Assembly: GCA_900539915.1 (NCBI GenBank)
Contig: UQDU01000007.1
Span: 1-64,000 of the forward strand
Direction of reading: 5' to 3'
DNA from: an uncultured Bacteroidales bacterium
GTDB taxonomy: Bacteria; Bacteroidota; Bacteroidia; Bacteroidales; Muribaculaceae
Length of the DNA: 64,000 bases
Below the pieces are notes generated by a model that ran no database searches, was not told the DNA's origin, and saw only the letters and a program-made list of their open reading frames with translations. Below are positions 1 through 8,697 of this stretch, in pieces. Each line of letters opens with the position of its first letter. Position 1 is the stretch's first letter. Position numbers and translations under genes: made by a program.

Positions 1-48
1 CGAGATCCTGAGATGTCTCGTGGGCTCGGAGATGTGTATAAGAGACAG
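1..48 (+). other. Illumina Nextera i7 adapter at contig end (artefact)
   Basis: Bases 1-6 (CGAGAT) match the end of the P7 primer, 7-14 (CCTGAGAT) are an 8-base index, 15-29 are the Nextera read-2 primer segment GTCTCGTGGGCTCGG, and 30-48 are the Tn5 mosaic end AGATGTGTATAAGAGACAG. These sit in the exact order of a Nextera library molecule. The index corresponds, from memory, to i7 N715. This is sequencing adapter left on the contig end, not biology; genomic sequence starts at about base 49. Confidence 0.98.
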
Positions 49-1247
49 GCCGCCGGGGGATTCTGAGGTGTGTCGGCTTTGGCTGACGGTGCGTTGGTGA
101 CAGCTATCGGGCGTAACTGCTGCCCCTCTCCTTGGCTGTCTTCACTTGGGGAGGGGCTTGATAGTTGGCATATTTTCGCCAGTGTAAGCTCGGTGAGAAA
201 CTGCTTGTTGGCAGCGTTGCGGTAGTTGAGGTCGGCATCGTTGAGGAGGCTCATGGCACGATAAATCATCTGCGGCGAACATTTCGCAGCCTCCCCGGCG
301 AGCTGACGTCGCACATCGTCGCCGGCCTCTATCATATAGAGCGTGTCGGGCGACTGCGCCACCATCAGGTCACGGAAATATGATGACAACCCGTTGATGA
401 AGAAGTGTGAGTCAAATCCCTTGTCGCGGATTTCCTTGTATATCTCCCAAGAGCGGAGCACGTCGCCGGTCAGAAATGCCTCAAGCAGCCGCGAGTAGTA
501 GCTGTTGTCAAGCACATTGAGGCTCTCGATGGTAGATGCGTAGGTGATGTTGCCCATGGAGCGTGCCGCCACCTGGTCGAATATCGACAGGGCGTCGCGC
601 ATGGCTCCGTCGGCCTGTCGCGCTATGACGTTGAGCGCGGTAGGTTCCGCGGTCATCCCCTCCTGAGTCGCCACATATGACAGGTGGTCTATCATGTCCT
701 GTATGGTGATGCGCGAAAAGTCGTAGATCTGGCACCGCGAGAGTATCGTGGGTATGATTTTCTGCTTCTCGGTGGTGGCGAGTATGAATATCACATAGCT
801 TGGGGGCTCCTCCAGAGTCTTGAGGAAAGCATTGAACGCAGCGGAGGAGAGCATGTGCACCTCGTCGATGATGAATACGCGGTAGCGACCCATGGAGGGC
901 GGATTGCGCGTCATGTCCACGAGGTCACGCATGGCGTCGACGCCGTTGTTGCTGGCGGCGTCAAGCTCCATGATATTCATCGAAGTGCCTTCGTTGAACG
1001 CACGGCACGACGCGCACTCGTTGCATGCCTCGCCGTCGGCAGTGGGATGCTCGCAATTGATGGTCTTGGCAAAGATACGTGCGCAGGATGTCTTGCCTAC
1101 GCCTCGGGGTCCGCAAAACAGGTAGCTGTGGGCGAGCCTCTGGGTTTTGACGGCGTTTTTGAGCGTCGTCGCGAGGGCTTTCTGCCCCACCACGCTTGCA
1201 AATGTGGATGGCCGGTATTTACGGGCGGATACTATGTATTGAGCCAT
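49..1247 (-). CDS. dnaX: DNA polymerase III subunit gamma/tau, 3' end missing
   Basis: Clamp-loader ATPase that loads the DnaN sliding clamp and tethers polymerase cores. About 399 residues are present; the frame is open into the adapter, so the C-terminal (tau) part is cut off by the contig end. Visible motifs: Walker A GPRGVGKTS at about residues 46-54, a zinc-binding cysteine set near 65, 75, 78 and 81, Walker B IIDEVH at about 126-131, a LKTLEEPP segment, and the SRC arginine-finger motif at about 170. The start MAQYIVSARKYRP is typical for Bacteroidota DnaX. Nothing is odd in the part that can be seen. Confidence 0.96.
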
Positions 1248-1278
1248 TGTCGGGATGTGGGTGTGTTTGATGTTTGGC

Positions 1279-1302
1279 GGATGCACCGGGGTGCATCCCT
1301 AC
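1279..1302 (-). repeat. REP-like palindrome, GTGCAT type
   Basis: Read on the minus strand this begins GTAGGGATGCACC and closes with GGTGCAT. The 7-base arms ATGCACC/GGTGCAT are separated by two bases. It matches, with two changes, the 26-base units inside porW at 48901 and 49051. It lies just upstream of dnaX in the divergent gap before the DUF349 gene. Confidence 0.6.
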
Positions 1303-1498
1303 GATTTAGCGGTGCTGAATCCGGGTTTTGCAACAGGTCCTCTTAATATTTTGGGTAAAGTTAGCGAAGTCAAATATACAAAAAAAGCCAATTATTATGG
1401 TGTTTTGCAAAAAAAATATTAATTTTGAATTTTGTATATTGTATATAAGGCCGTTGGCCAGCCCCTATTCTTTTATTTATCACTATTCTTTTTAGTTT

Positions 1499-3328
1499 AT
1501 GGAACTGCCCGAAAAGCCTCAGACCGCCCCTGTAGAGGATGCTGAGAGCAACTTGAATCTTTCCTCTGAGACTGCTGTAGAGACACCTGTTGACGGGTGC
1601 GAACCTGCCGTGCCGGCTCCCGGCGCAGAAGCGTCTGCCACTATCGCCGACGTTATTGATGCGCTTGAGGCTCTGGCTGCCAAGCCGGCCGATGAAATCA
1701 TGCCGGAAGACGCCGCCCGGCTGAAGCAGCAGTTTTACGCCATGCACAATGCCGCACAGCGTGCCGCTCGCGAGAAGTTTATCGCTGATGGCGGAGCCCC
1801 CGAGGCTTACGTGCCGGAGGAAGACCCACGTGAAGAGCAGTTCAAATCCCTGATGAATGTCATCAAGGATAAAAAAGCGGCCAAACGCGCCGAAATAGAG
1901 CAGCAGCAGGCTCGGAACCTGACTGCCAAAAAGGAGATTATAGAGCAGATTGTCGCCATGGCCTCCGATGCCGACAATGTCAACCGCCATTATCAGACTG
2001 CTAAGGAGCTGCAGGCCAAGTTCAAGGAGATAGGCGATGTGCCTCCGTCGGCCATGGCTGAGACCTGGAAGGCTTATCAGGATGCCGTGGAGCGTTTCTA
2101 CGACCAGCTTAAAATCAATATGGAGCTGCGTGACTATGATTTCAAGAAAAATCTGGCCGAGAAGCAGCAGATCATCGAAGACGCCGAGAAACTGACAGAT
2201 GCAGCCGATGTAGTGGCCGCATTCCGCTCATTGCAGACTCTGCATGAGAAGTGGCGTGTCATCGGCCCGGTGGCCAAAGACCTCCGCGAGGAAATCTGGG
2301 CTAAGTTCAAGGAGGCTTCGGGTAAAATCAACAAGCGTTATCAGGACTACTTCGAGGAACGCAAGGCCCGCGAACAGGAAAACGAGACAGCCAAGACCGC
2401 TCTGTGTGAGCGCGTGGAGGCCATGGATTATTCGGCCAACAAGAACTATAGCGCATGGGACGAGATGACCAAGGCCGTCATAGCTGCCCAGGAGGAGTGG
2501 AAGAAACTCGGATTTGCCAACAAGAAGGTCAACAATCTGCTGTTTGCCCGTTTCCGCGAGGCTTGTGACAAATTCTTCGCAGCCAAGGCGCAGTTCTTCA
2601 AGGATATGAAAGACGAGCTTTCGGAAAATCTGCGCCGCAAGACCGCTCTGGCCGAACGTGCCGAGGCTCTCAAAGAGAGCACAGAGTGGCAGAAGGCCAC
2701 CGAGGAGCTTGTGGCTCTCCAGAAGGAGTGGAAGACCATCGGAGCTGTGGCTAAGAAGCACAGCGATGCCATATGGAAGCGTTTCCATGATGCCTGTGAT
2801 TACTTCTTCGAGCAGAAAAAGAAAGTCACCGGCAACACACGCGCTGCAGAACAGGCCAACCTCAAGGCCAAGCTCGAACTCATAGAGCGTCTTAAAGCCA
2901 TCACCCCGGAGATGCCTCGCGAGGAAGCCATAGCCCGGTTCAAGGAGGTACAGGCCGAGTGGCCGGCCATAGGGCATGTGCCGTTTAAGGAGAAAGACCG
3001 CATCTATGATGCTTACCATGAGCTCAACAACAAGCTCTACCGCGAGCTTGACATCCGCGGCACACAGGCACGCATGGCCAATTTTGCCGAATCTATAGGC
3101 AATATCAGCGATAGCGACAAGCTCTATCGTGAGCGTGAGCGTCTGGCACGTGCATGCGAGTCACGCAAAAGCGAGCTGCACACATATGAAAACAATATGG
3201 GTTTCCTCTCGTCAAAGTCGAAAAACGGAGACCAGATGGTACGCGAGATGCAGCGTAAAATCTCGCGCCTCAAGGAGGATATAGCTTCGCTGGAGGAGAA
3301 GATAAAGCTTATCGACTCCAAAATGTGA
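1499..3328 (+). CDS. DUF349 domain protein
   Basis: A soluble, highly charged, helical protein of 609 residues. An acidic, low-complexity N-terminal segment (about residues 1-85) is followed by at least five DUF349 repeats. Each has a conserved LQxxWKxIGxV-type helix and then a helix with aromatic and lysine residues; examples are near residues 245, 325, 405 and 480. The C-terminus is a coiled coil rich in Arg, Glu and Lys. DUF349 proteins are widespread in Bacteroidota and their function is not settled. The ATG at 1499 is the first in frame after an AT-rich leader. It stands alone, with REP-like palindromes downstream. Confidence 0.9.
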   Translation: MELPEKPQTAPVEDAESNLNLSSETAVETPVDGCEPAVPAPGAEASATIADVIDALEALAAKPADEIMPEDAARLKQQFYAMHNAAQRAAREKFIADGGAPEAYVPEEDPREEQFKSLMNVIKDKKAAKRAEIEQQQARNLTAKKEIIEQIVAMASDADNVNRHYQTAKELQAKFKEIGDVPPSAMAETWKAYQDAVERFYDQLKINMELRDYDFKKNLAEKQQIIEDAEKLTDAADVVAAFRSLQTLHEKWRVIGPVAKDLREEIWAKFKEASGKINKRYQDYFEERKAREQENETAKTALCERVEAMDYSANKNYSAWDEMTKAVIAAQEEWKKLGFANKKVNNLLFARFREACDKFFAAKAQFFKDMKDELSENLRRKTALAERAEALKESTEWQKATEELVALQKEWKTIGAVAKKHSDAIWKRFHDACDYFFEQKKKVTGNTRAAEQANLKAKLELIERLKAITPEMPREEAIARFKEVQAEWPAIGHVPFKEKDRIYDAYHELNNKLYRELDIRGTQARMANFAESIGNISDSDKLYRERERLARACESRKSELHTYENNMGFLSSKSKNGDQMVREMQRKISRLKEDIASLEEKIKLIDSKM

Positions 3329-3383
3329 GGCTGAGCCTCCCATGGATACATTTCATGGCTGATAACCATAGCTTATAAAGTTT

Positions 3384-3456
3384 GTAGGGATATGCACGGG
3401 CATGTCACGTAAATATCGAACATCGGATTTTGCGCATGCCTGAGGCATGTCCCTGC
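3384..3456. repeat. Inverted pair of REP-like palindromes (REPIN-like)
   Basis: A left unit starting GTAGGGATATGC (3384-3407) faces a right unit GCATGCC-TGA-GGCATGTCCCTGC (3434-3456) across 26 bases. The outer GTAGGGA / TCCCTGC ends are complementary apart from one G-T wobble, so the whole block can fold as one long hairpin. The units belong to the same family as those at 45580 and 49486. Confidence 0.6.
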
Positions 3457-3600
3457 GGCTAAGTGACTGGTAGTGATACGAAGCAGTCATACATGAAGAC
3501 ACTATTTTTTTCCGGAAACTGCTAACAATTATTTATTGCCCTTAACGTATTTTGACGGGGGAGGGGTAAATGACAAAACCTAAACATTATATAAAATTTG

Positions 3601-5007
3601 ATGGCTTCTTCGACCAATCTAACATCAAACCATTACAGTCATTATTTGCCTTATGTAAGTTGGGCACTGGACTTGGTCACATATAATCTGGTCTATTATC
3701 TCATAGTGGGATTATGGTGGAACGCACCGATACTGTCCAATGCCACGTCATGGATTATGTTTAATCTCGTGGCTGTGATAGTAGTAGGACGCACTACAAA
3801 CAATACCATCCACTCGCGTACCACAAGCTCGGAGCGAGTGTTTAATCGTATTGTGTCGGAGGTGCTGCTCCATGCGTTCATATTTGTGGCGGTGCTCTAT
3901 ATACTCGGACGCACAGATGTATCGTGGCAAGCCCTGATGCTCTTTTATGTGGCTCTGTTCTGGGGATTGCTTCTCGAGCGATTCGCTTTGCGACGGTTTG
4001 TCCATAAGATGCGCTCTATGGGACGCAATATGACCACAGTGGTGATAGTAGGTCACGGATATGCCACCGAACGTCTGTTTAAGATGCTCCATGACACCGG
4101 TGAGCTCGGCTACCGCATAGCCGGTGTGTTCTCCGCCGTGGTCCCGGATGAGTCAAGCCGCATACGCAAGTATTATCGTGGAGAGGTCAGCATGCTTGAG
4201 GAGTTCCTCGCAGAGAACCATGTGGATGAGATATTCTACAGTTCGGAGTCGCCCGAGGCCGATGAAATCACACGTGTGGCACGCATGGCCGAGCTGAGGA
4301 TGCAGCGGTTTTTCTTCGTGCCGCAGATTCCGCGTCAGCTTCAAGGCAAATTCTATGCGGTGCCGATGGGTCCGATACCTATCATGTCGCTGCAGGACAC
4401 GCCGTTGAAATCACGTGTCAACCGTTTTGTCAAGCGTGCATTTGACCTGACGGTGTCCTCGGTGGTGCTTCTGCTGTCGCCGGTGGTGTATATCCCGGTG
4501 GCTATAGCCATCAAGATGTCATCGCCCGGCCCGGTGTTTTTCAAGCAGAAACGCACCGGACTTTACGGCAAGGACTTCTATTGCTACAAATTCCGCACGA
4601 TGAAGGTCAACGTGGATGCCGACAAGCTCCAGGCCACTAAGGACGACCCTCGCAAGACTCGTGTGGGCGAGTTTCTGCGTCACAGCTCCATTGACGAACT
4701 TCCGCAGTTTCTCAATGTGTTCAGAGGTGAGATGTCAATCGTAGGCCCACGCCCCCACATGCTCAAGCATACCGAGGAATACAGCCAGCTTATCAACACC
4801 TATATGGTGCGCCATGCTGTCAAACCCGGCATCACCGGCTGGGCACAGGTGACCGGTTACCGCGGCCAGACCGAGGAGCTGTGGCAGATGGAGGGCCGCG
4901 TAGAGCGTGATATATGGTATATAGAGCATTGGAGTTTCGCTCTTGACCTGAAAATCATGGCATTTACCGTGATAAATGCCATCAAAGGCGAGGAGCAGGC
5001 ATTCTGA
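3601..5007 (+). CDS. Undecaprenyl-phosphate sugar-1-phosphate transferase (WcaJ type)
   Basis: Transfers a hexose-1-phosphate from a nucleotide sugar to undecaprenyl phosphate in the inner membrane, the first step of a surface polysaccharide. About 468 residues: four N-terminal membrane helices (to about residue 130), a nucleotide-binding-like middle domain, another helix near 285-300, and a C-terminal Bac_transf domain from about 277. That domain carries the family blocks KMSSPGPVFFKQKRTG, FYCYKFRTM, DELPQFLNVFRGEMSIVGPRP and KPGITGWAQV. I chose the ATG at 3601 over a TTG three bases upstream. It overlaps neuC by one base (TGATG), so the two are probably co-translated. The exact sugar (glucose or another) cannot be told from sequence. 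Confidence 0.93.
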   Translation: MASSTNLTSNHYSHYLPYVSWALDLVTYNLVYYLIVGLWWNAPILSNATSWIMFNLVAVIVVGRTTNNTIHSRTTSSERVFNRIVSEVLLHAFIFVAVLYILGRTDVSWQALMLFYVALFWGLLLERFALRRFVHKMRSMGRNMTTVVIVGHGYATERLFKMLHDTGELGYRIAGVFSAVVPDESSRIRKYYRGEVSMLEEFLAENHVDEIFYSSESPEADEITRVARMAELRMQRFFFVPQIPRQLQGKFYAVPMGPIPIMSLQDTPLKSRVNRFVKRAFDLTVSSVVLLLSPVVYIPVAIAIKMSSPGPVFFKQKRTGLYGKDFYCYKFRTMKVNVDADKLQATKDDPRKTRVGEFLRHSSIDELPQFLNVFRGEMSIVGPRPHMLKHTEEYSQLINTYMVRHAVKPGITGWAQVTGYRGQTEELWQMEGRVERDIWYIEHWSFALDLKIMAFTVINAIKGEEQAF

Positions 5008-6158
5008 TGCAGATGTCGGATACAAAACGGATAGCTTTCATCACCGGCACACGTGCCGAGTGGGGATTGCTGAGCCCTGTCGCCAAGGCTCTTGCTGCCA
5101 CCGACGGCATAGATGTCAAAATCGTGGCTACAAACATGCACCTGATGCCGCGCTACGGCAATACTGTGGATGAAATCGTAGCTGACGGCTTTGATGTGGC
5201 CGAGAGGGTGCCGATGGATGATACCGACGGCTCTGAACTGCGCACTGTAGAGGTGATGGCGCAGTGTCTCAAAGGCATGGCCGAGGCTTTTGACCGCCTC
5301 AAGCCTGACCGCGTGGTCATACTCGGCGACCGCTTCGAGATGCTATCGGCTGCTACGGCGGCCCTGATGATGCGCATCCCCATAATACACATAGCCGGAG
5401 GGGAGACAACACTCGGGGCGATAGACGACAGCATCCGCCATGCCATCACCGAGATGTCGTGGCTCCATCTGACTGCCACCGAGCCATACCGCCGGCGTGT
5501 CATAGCCATGGGGGCTGCACCCGAGAGGGTCATAAACACCGGGGCGATAGGGGTGTACAACGCTCTCAACGAGCCTCTTATGTCCCGTGACGAGCTTGCG
5601 GCAAGCGTCGGGCTTGATTTTGAACGACCCACTTTGCTCGTGACATATCATGCTGCCACAGCCGATGACCGCAGCCCTGTAGAGCAGTTTCAGGCTCTGC
5701 TTGATGCCCTTGACCGTCACGGAGATGTGGATGTGCTTATCACTTATCCCAACAATGACCCTCGCGGAGGCGGACTGGTGACGCTTATAGAGCAGTGGGT
5801 CAAGGCCAACAGCCACAGGGCTGTAGGCATACCTTCATTGGGGAAAACGAGATACCTGTCGGTTCTGAGATATGTGGATGCCGTGGTGGGCAACAGTTCC
5901 AGCGGCATCGTGGAGGTGCCTTCGATGCACATACCCACCGTCAACATAGGCACACGTCAGGAAGGGCGCATCTCCGGCGAATCGGTGGTGCACTGCGGCG
6001 TGACCGCCGACGAGATAGACCGCGCCATAGCCTATGCACTCAGTGATGAGGGCAGGGAGAAAGCCCGCAGGGCGGCCAACCCATATTACCGGCCGGACAC
6101 CCTCGGCGTGATGGTCAAAGCGATAACCGACACCCCTTATACGGGGTCGACATCGTAG
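5007..6158 (+). CDS. neuC: UDP-N-acetylglucosamine 2-epimerase (hydrolysing)
   Basis: Converts UDP-GlcNAc to ManNAc and UDP, the first committed step toward sialic-acid-type nonulosonates. 383 residues, the usual length. It has the GT-B-like epimerase fold and the NeuC/NnaA-style blocks ITGTRAEWGLLSPV near the N-terminus, GDRFEML, HIAGGETTLGAIDDSIRHA around residue 130, and GNSSSGIVEVPS near 295. Translation probably starts at the ATG overlapping the stop of the upstream phosphotransferase; another ATG lies two codons on. No neuB or neuA is present, so the rest of the pathway must lie elsewhere. The 3' end overlaps the convergent priA by 22 bases. Confidence 0.92.
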   Translation: MQMSDTKRIAFITGTRAEWGLLSPVAKALAATDGIDVKIVATNMHLMPRYGNTVDEIVADGFDVAERVPMDDTDGSELRTVEVMAQCLKGMAEAFDRLKPDRVVILGDRFEMLSAATAALMMRIPIIHIAGGETTLGAIDDSIRHAITEMSWLHLTATEPYRRRVIAMGAAPERVINTGAIGVYNALNEPLMSRDELAASVGLDFERPTLLVTYHAATADDRSPVEQFQALLDALDRHGDVDVLITYPNNDPRGGGLVTLIEQWVKANSHRAVGIPSLGKTRYLSVLRYVDAVVGNSSSGIVEVPSMHIPTVNIGTRQEGRISGESVVHCGVTADEIDRAIAYALSDEGREKARRAANPYYRPDTLGVMVKAITDTPYTGSTS

Positions 6159-8620
6159 TAGATGACGGCCGATTTCATGTCGGGATAGAGCGAGTGCATC
6201 AGATTGCGCAGGTCAAGCAGCAGTTTGCGCACTTTGGCCATGGATGCGCCTGTCTCCACTTTGAGCATTATGCAACGTATGTAGAGCTGCTGGATGCGTC
6301 CGACAGGCGGCTCCTCGGGGCCTTGCACCCTGTCGCCGAACAGGTGCCGCAGCTGCACACCATAGGCATCGGCCAGCAGTTTGACCGCCTCGAGATTGCG
6401 GTGCTTGATGTATATGCGTATCAGTCTGGTGAAGGGAGGGTAGTGGTAGAGCTGCCTCTCGGCTATGGCATAGTCGTAGAATCCCTTGTAATCGTGGCTG
6501 ACGAGATAGCTGAATATCTCGTGGCCGGGGTTGAGTGTCTGTACGGTGACAGTGCCCGGCGTGTCGGCCGAGCGGCGTCCGGCGCGTCCGGCTACCTGCG
6601 AAATCATGTTGAACGCGCGTTCGTCGCTCCTATAGTCTGGGAAGTTGATGATGCTGTCGGCGTTGACCACTGTCACGGTGTCCACGCCGCCGAAATCCAG
6701 ACCCTTGGTGACCATCTGGGTGCCTATGAGTATATCCCCCTTGCCCGACGAGAAGTCCTGGATGATATTGTCGTAGCCGGCCTTGTTGCGCGTGGTGTCG
6801 AGGTCCATGCGCAGTATCCGGGCCTGAGGGAAGGCATCAGTCACCTCCTCCTCTACACGCTCCGATCCGTAGCCCACCACCTCGATGGCAGGTTCGTTGC
6901 ATGCCGGGCATACCGATGGGAGCTGGCGTGTGGAGCCGCAGTAGTGGCATACGAGAAGTCCGCGGGAGCGGTGGTAGGTCATGGCAACGTCGCAGTTGTG
7001 GCACCGCGGTATGTTGGCGCACATGCGGCACCTCGCCACAGGCGCGAATCCGCGGCGGTTGATGAACACTATCGCCTGGTGCCCCCGGCCTATGGCTTCG
7101 GAAATCAGGGCGTGGCTCCGGGCCGAGAGTGCTCCCTGCGCCAACCCCTTCTTGCGCGCCTCGCCCATGTCGACTATTTCTATCCGTGGCAGCGAAGCCC
7201 CCTTGTAACGCTCGGTGAGGGTGACGAGGCCGTATTTGCCTCCTGTGGTGGCTTTGTAGTAGGTCTCCACCGACGGGGTCGCGCTCCCAAGGAGCACCTT
7301 GGCTCCGTGCATGACGGCGAGGACTATCGCCGCGTCGCGTGCATTGTAGCGCGGTGCAGGGTCCTGCTGCTTGTAGCTGGTCTCGTGTTCCTCGTCGACT
7401 ATCACTAAGCCGAGATTGGAATAGGGCAGAAACACCGATGTGCGCGCACCGAGTATCACACGAGGCGCACCGTCGCGTAGGAGCGTGTTCCAGTGCTCCA
7501 CACGCACATTGTCCGAAAATTTGCTGTGGTAGACCATCACCTTGTCGCCGAACACCTTCTGGAGCCTGTGGCTCAGCTGGGTGGTAAGGGCTATCTCAGG
7601 CACGAGCATCAGCACCTGCCGCCCCTGGCGCAGCGCATAGTCGATGAGATGGACGTATATTTCGGTCTTGCCGCTTGATGTCACTCCGTGGAGCAGGGTG
7701 GTGTTGTGTGACATCCATGAGCGGTGTATCGAGGTGAGGGCTTCTGACTGGGCTTCGCTCAGCGTGGGGAGCTCGCCCGATACGAGGCCCTGATAACGGA
7801 AACGGTCGGTGGTCTTCTTGTATATCTCCGCTATGCCTTTGTCGGCCAGAGCCTTGATGATGGTCGTAGAAACGCCCGAGTGCTCGATTAGGGCGGCGCG
7901 TGACACCTCTTTGGGCATCTCTGACTGGCGGTTGAACCCTGAGAGCTGTATCAGCGTCTGCAGGGCTGTCTCCTGCTTGTTGGCACCCTTGACTTTGCCG
8001 AAAGCTTCCGACAGGGCGTTCATGTCGCCGTGGGGGAAGCTGAGACGCACATATACCTCCTGCAGCGGTCTGTATCGTTCCACAAGCCGCTCCGAGATGA
8101 TTATGGCACCTTTCTGGAGCAGTCGGGCGGTGGAGCGAGCAAGCTGTTTGAGTCCGGCGGCTTTCTCTATGTCGGCCATCGTCATGCGCTTGTCAAAGTG
8201 GCTGAGTACCTGGATGATTATGGCCTCGCGCTCGTTGAGCGGATTGTCGGGGTCTTCCTCGTAGTCGGGGTTAAGCTCTATGAATGTCTCGCTCTCCAAT
8301 TTCAGTCCCGAAGGCATCGCGGCACGGTACACATCCCCTACCGAACAGAGGTAGTAGTCGGCGAGCCACTGCCAGTGCTTGAGCTGCGGATAGCGCACTA
8401 TCGGCTCGCCGTTGTCAAGCACCATGGCTACGGGCTTGGTGTCGAACCCCTCGGGACGGATATGGGTGACCGACACGACTATGCCGGTGTAGAACCGCCG
8501 CAGGCCGAACGGCACGATGACGCGGCACCCGGGCTTGACCGCGTCGGCAAGCTCGTCGGGTATCTCATATGTGAATGTGCCGGCAATCGGCACCGGCATC
8601 AGCACTTCGGCATACTTCAT
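6137..8620 (-). CDS. priA: Primosomal protein N', replication restart helicase
   Basis: Superfamily 2 helicase that reloads the replisome at collapsed forks. 827 residues, slightly longer than the E. coli protein. N-terminal DNA-binding domains are followed by Walker A GVTSSGKTE near residue 310, a DEEH box with the aromatic-rich loop ETSYKQQDPAPRYNARD, an eight-cysteine zinc region at about 530-580, and C-terminal helicase motifs IGTQMVTKG and QVAGRAGR. All key residues appear intact. The start at 8620 lies about 27 bases downstream of a TATCTTTG promoter box. The stop lies inside the end of neuC on the other strand. Confidence 0.97.
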   Translation of the reverse strand: MKYAEVLMPVPIAGTFTYEIPDELADAVKPGCRVIVPFGLRRFYTGIVVSVTHIRPEGFDTKPVAMVLDNGEPIVRYPQLKHWQWLADYYLCSVGDVYRAAMPSGLKLESETFIELNPDYEEDPDNPLNEREAIIIQVLSHFDKRMTMADIEKAAGLKQLARSTARLLQKGAIIISERLVERYRPLQEVYVRLSFPHGDMNALSEAFGKVKGANKQETALQTLIQLSGFNRQSEMPKEVSRAALIEHSGVSTTIIKALADKGIAEIYKKTTDRFRYQGLVSGELPTLSEAQSEALTSIHRSWMSHNTTLLHGVTSSGKTEIYVHLIDYALRQGRQVLMLVPEIALTTQLSHRLQKVFGDKVMVYHSKFSDNVRVEHWNTLLRDGAPRVILGARTSVFLPYSNLGLVIVDEEHETSYKQQDPAPRYNARDAAIVLAVMHGAKVLLGSATPSVETYYKATTGGKYGLVTLTERYKGASLPRIEIVDMGEARKKGLAQGALSARSHALISEAIGRGHQAIVFINRRGFAPVARCRMCANIPRCHNCDVAMTYHRSRGLLVCHYCGSTRQLPSVCPACNEPAIEVVGYGSERVEEEVTDAFPQARILRMDLDTTRNKAGYDNIIQDFSSGKGDILIGTQMVTKGLDFGGVDTVTVVNADSIINFPDYRSDERAFNMISQVAGRAGRRSADTPGTVTVQTLNPGHEIFSYLVSHDYKGFYDYAIAERQLYHYPPFTRLIRIYIKHRNLEAVKLLADAYGVQLRHLFGDRVQGPEEPPVGRIQQLYIRCIMLKVETGASMAKVRKLLLDLRNLMHSLYPDMKSAVIYYDVDPV

Positions 8621-8646
8621 GGGGCGGTGTTGTGGTTAGATAAATA

Positions 8647-8654
8647 CAAAGATA
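8647..8654 (-). promoter_or_regulatory. priA promoter minus-7 box
   Basis: Minus-strand TATCTTTG fits the Bacteroidota TAnnTTTG consensus 27 bases before the priA start. No clear TTG at the expected distance was found, so the call rests on the minus-7 box. It is paired back to back with the box at 8669. Confidence 0.6.
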
Positions 8655-8668
8655 GCGAAAATTTGTAG

Positions 8669-8676
8669 TAACTTTG
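8669..8676 (+). promoter_or_regulatory. EamA gene promoter minus-7 box
   Basis: TAACTTTG matches TAnnTTTG exactly, 22 bases before the ATG at 8698. It overlaps a possible in-frame TTG start at 8674, and so argues for the later ATG. Confidence 0.6.
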
Positions 8677-8697
8677 TGCTTGATATCAATTGCAGCA

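Noticed and set aside
165..383. Small plus-strand frame near the contig end
   Set aside because: It is the complement of dnaX coding sequence, which has clear DnaX motifs in the other strand.
1353..1498. Possible RNA gene in the dnaX-DUF349 divergent gap
   Set aside because: Only AT-rich promoter-like sequence is seen there, with no stable fold and no terminator.
8674..8697. TTG start 24 bases upstream of the EamA gene ATG
   Set aside because: It overlaps the promoter minus-7 box, so it would lie upstream of the transcription start.
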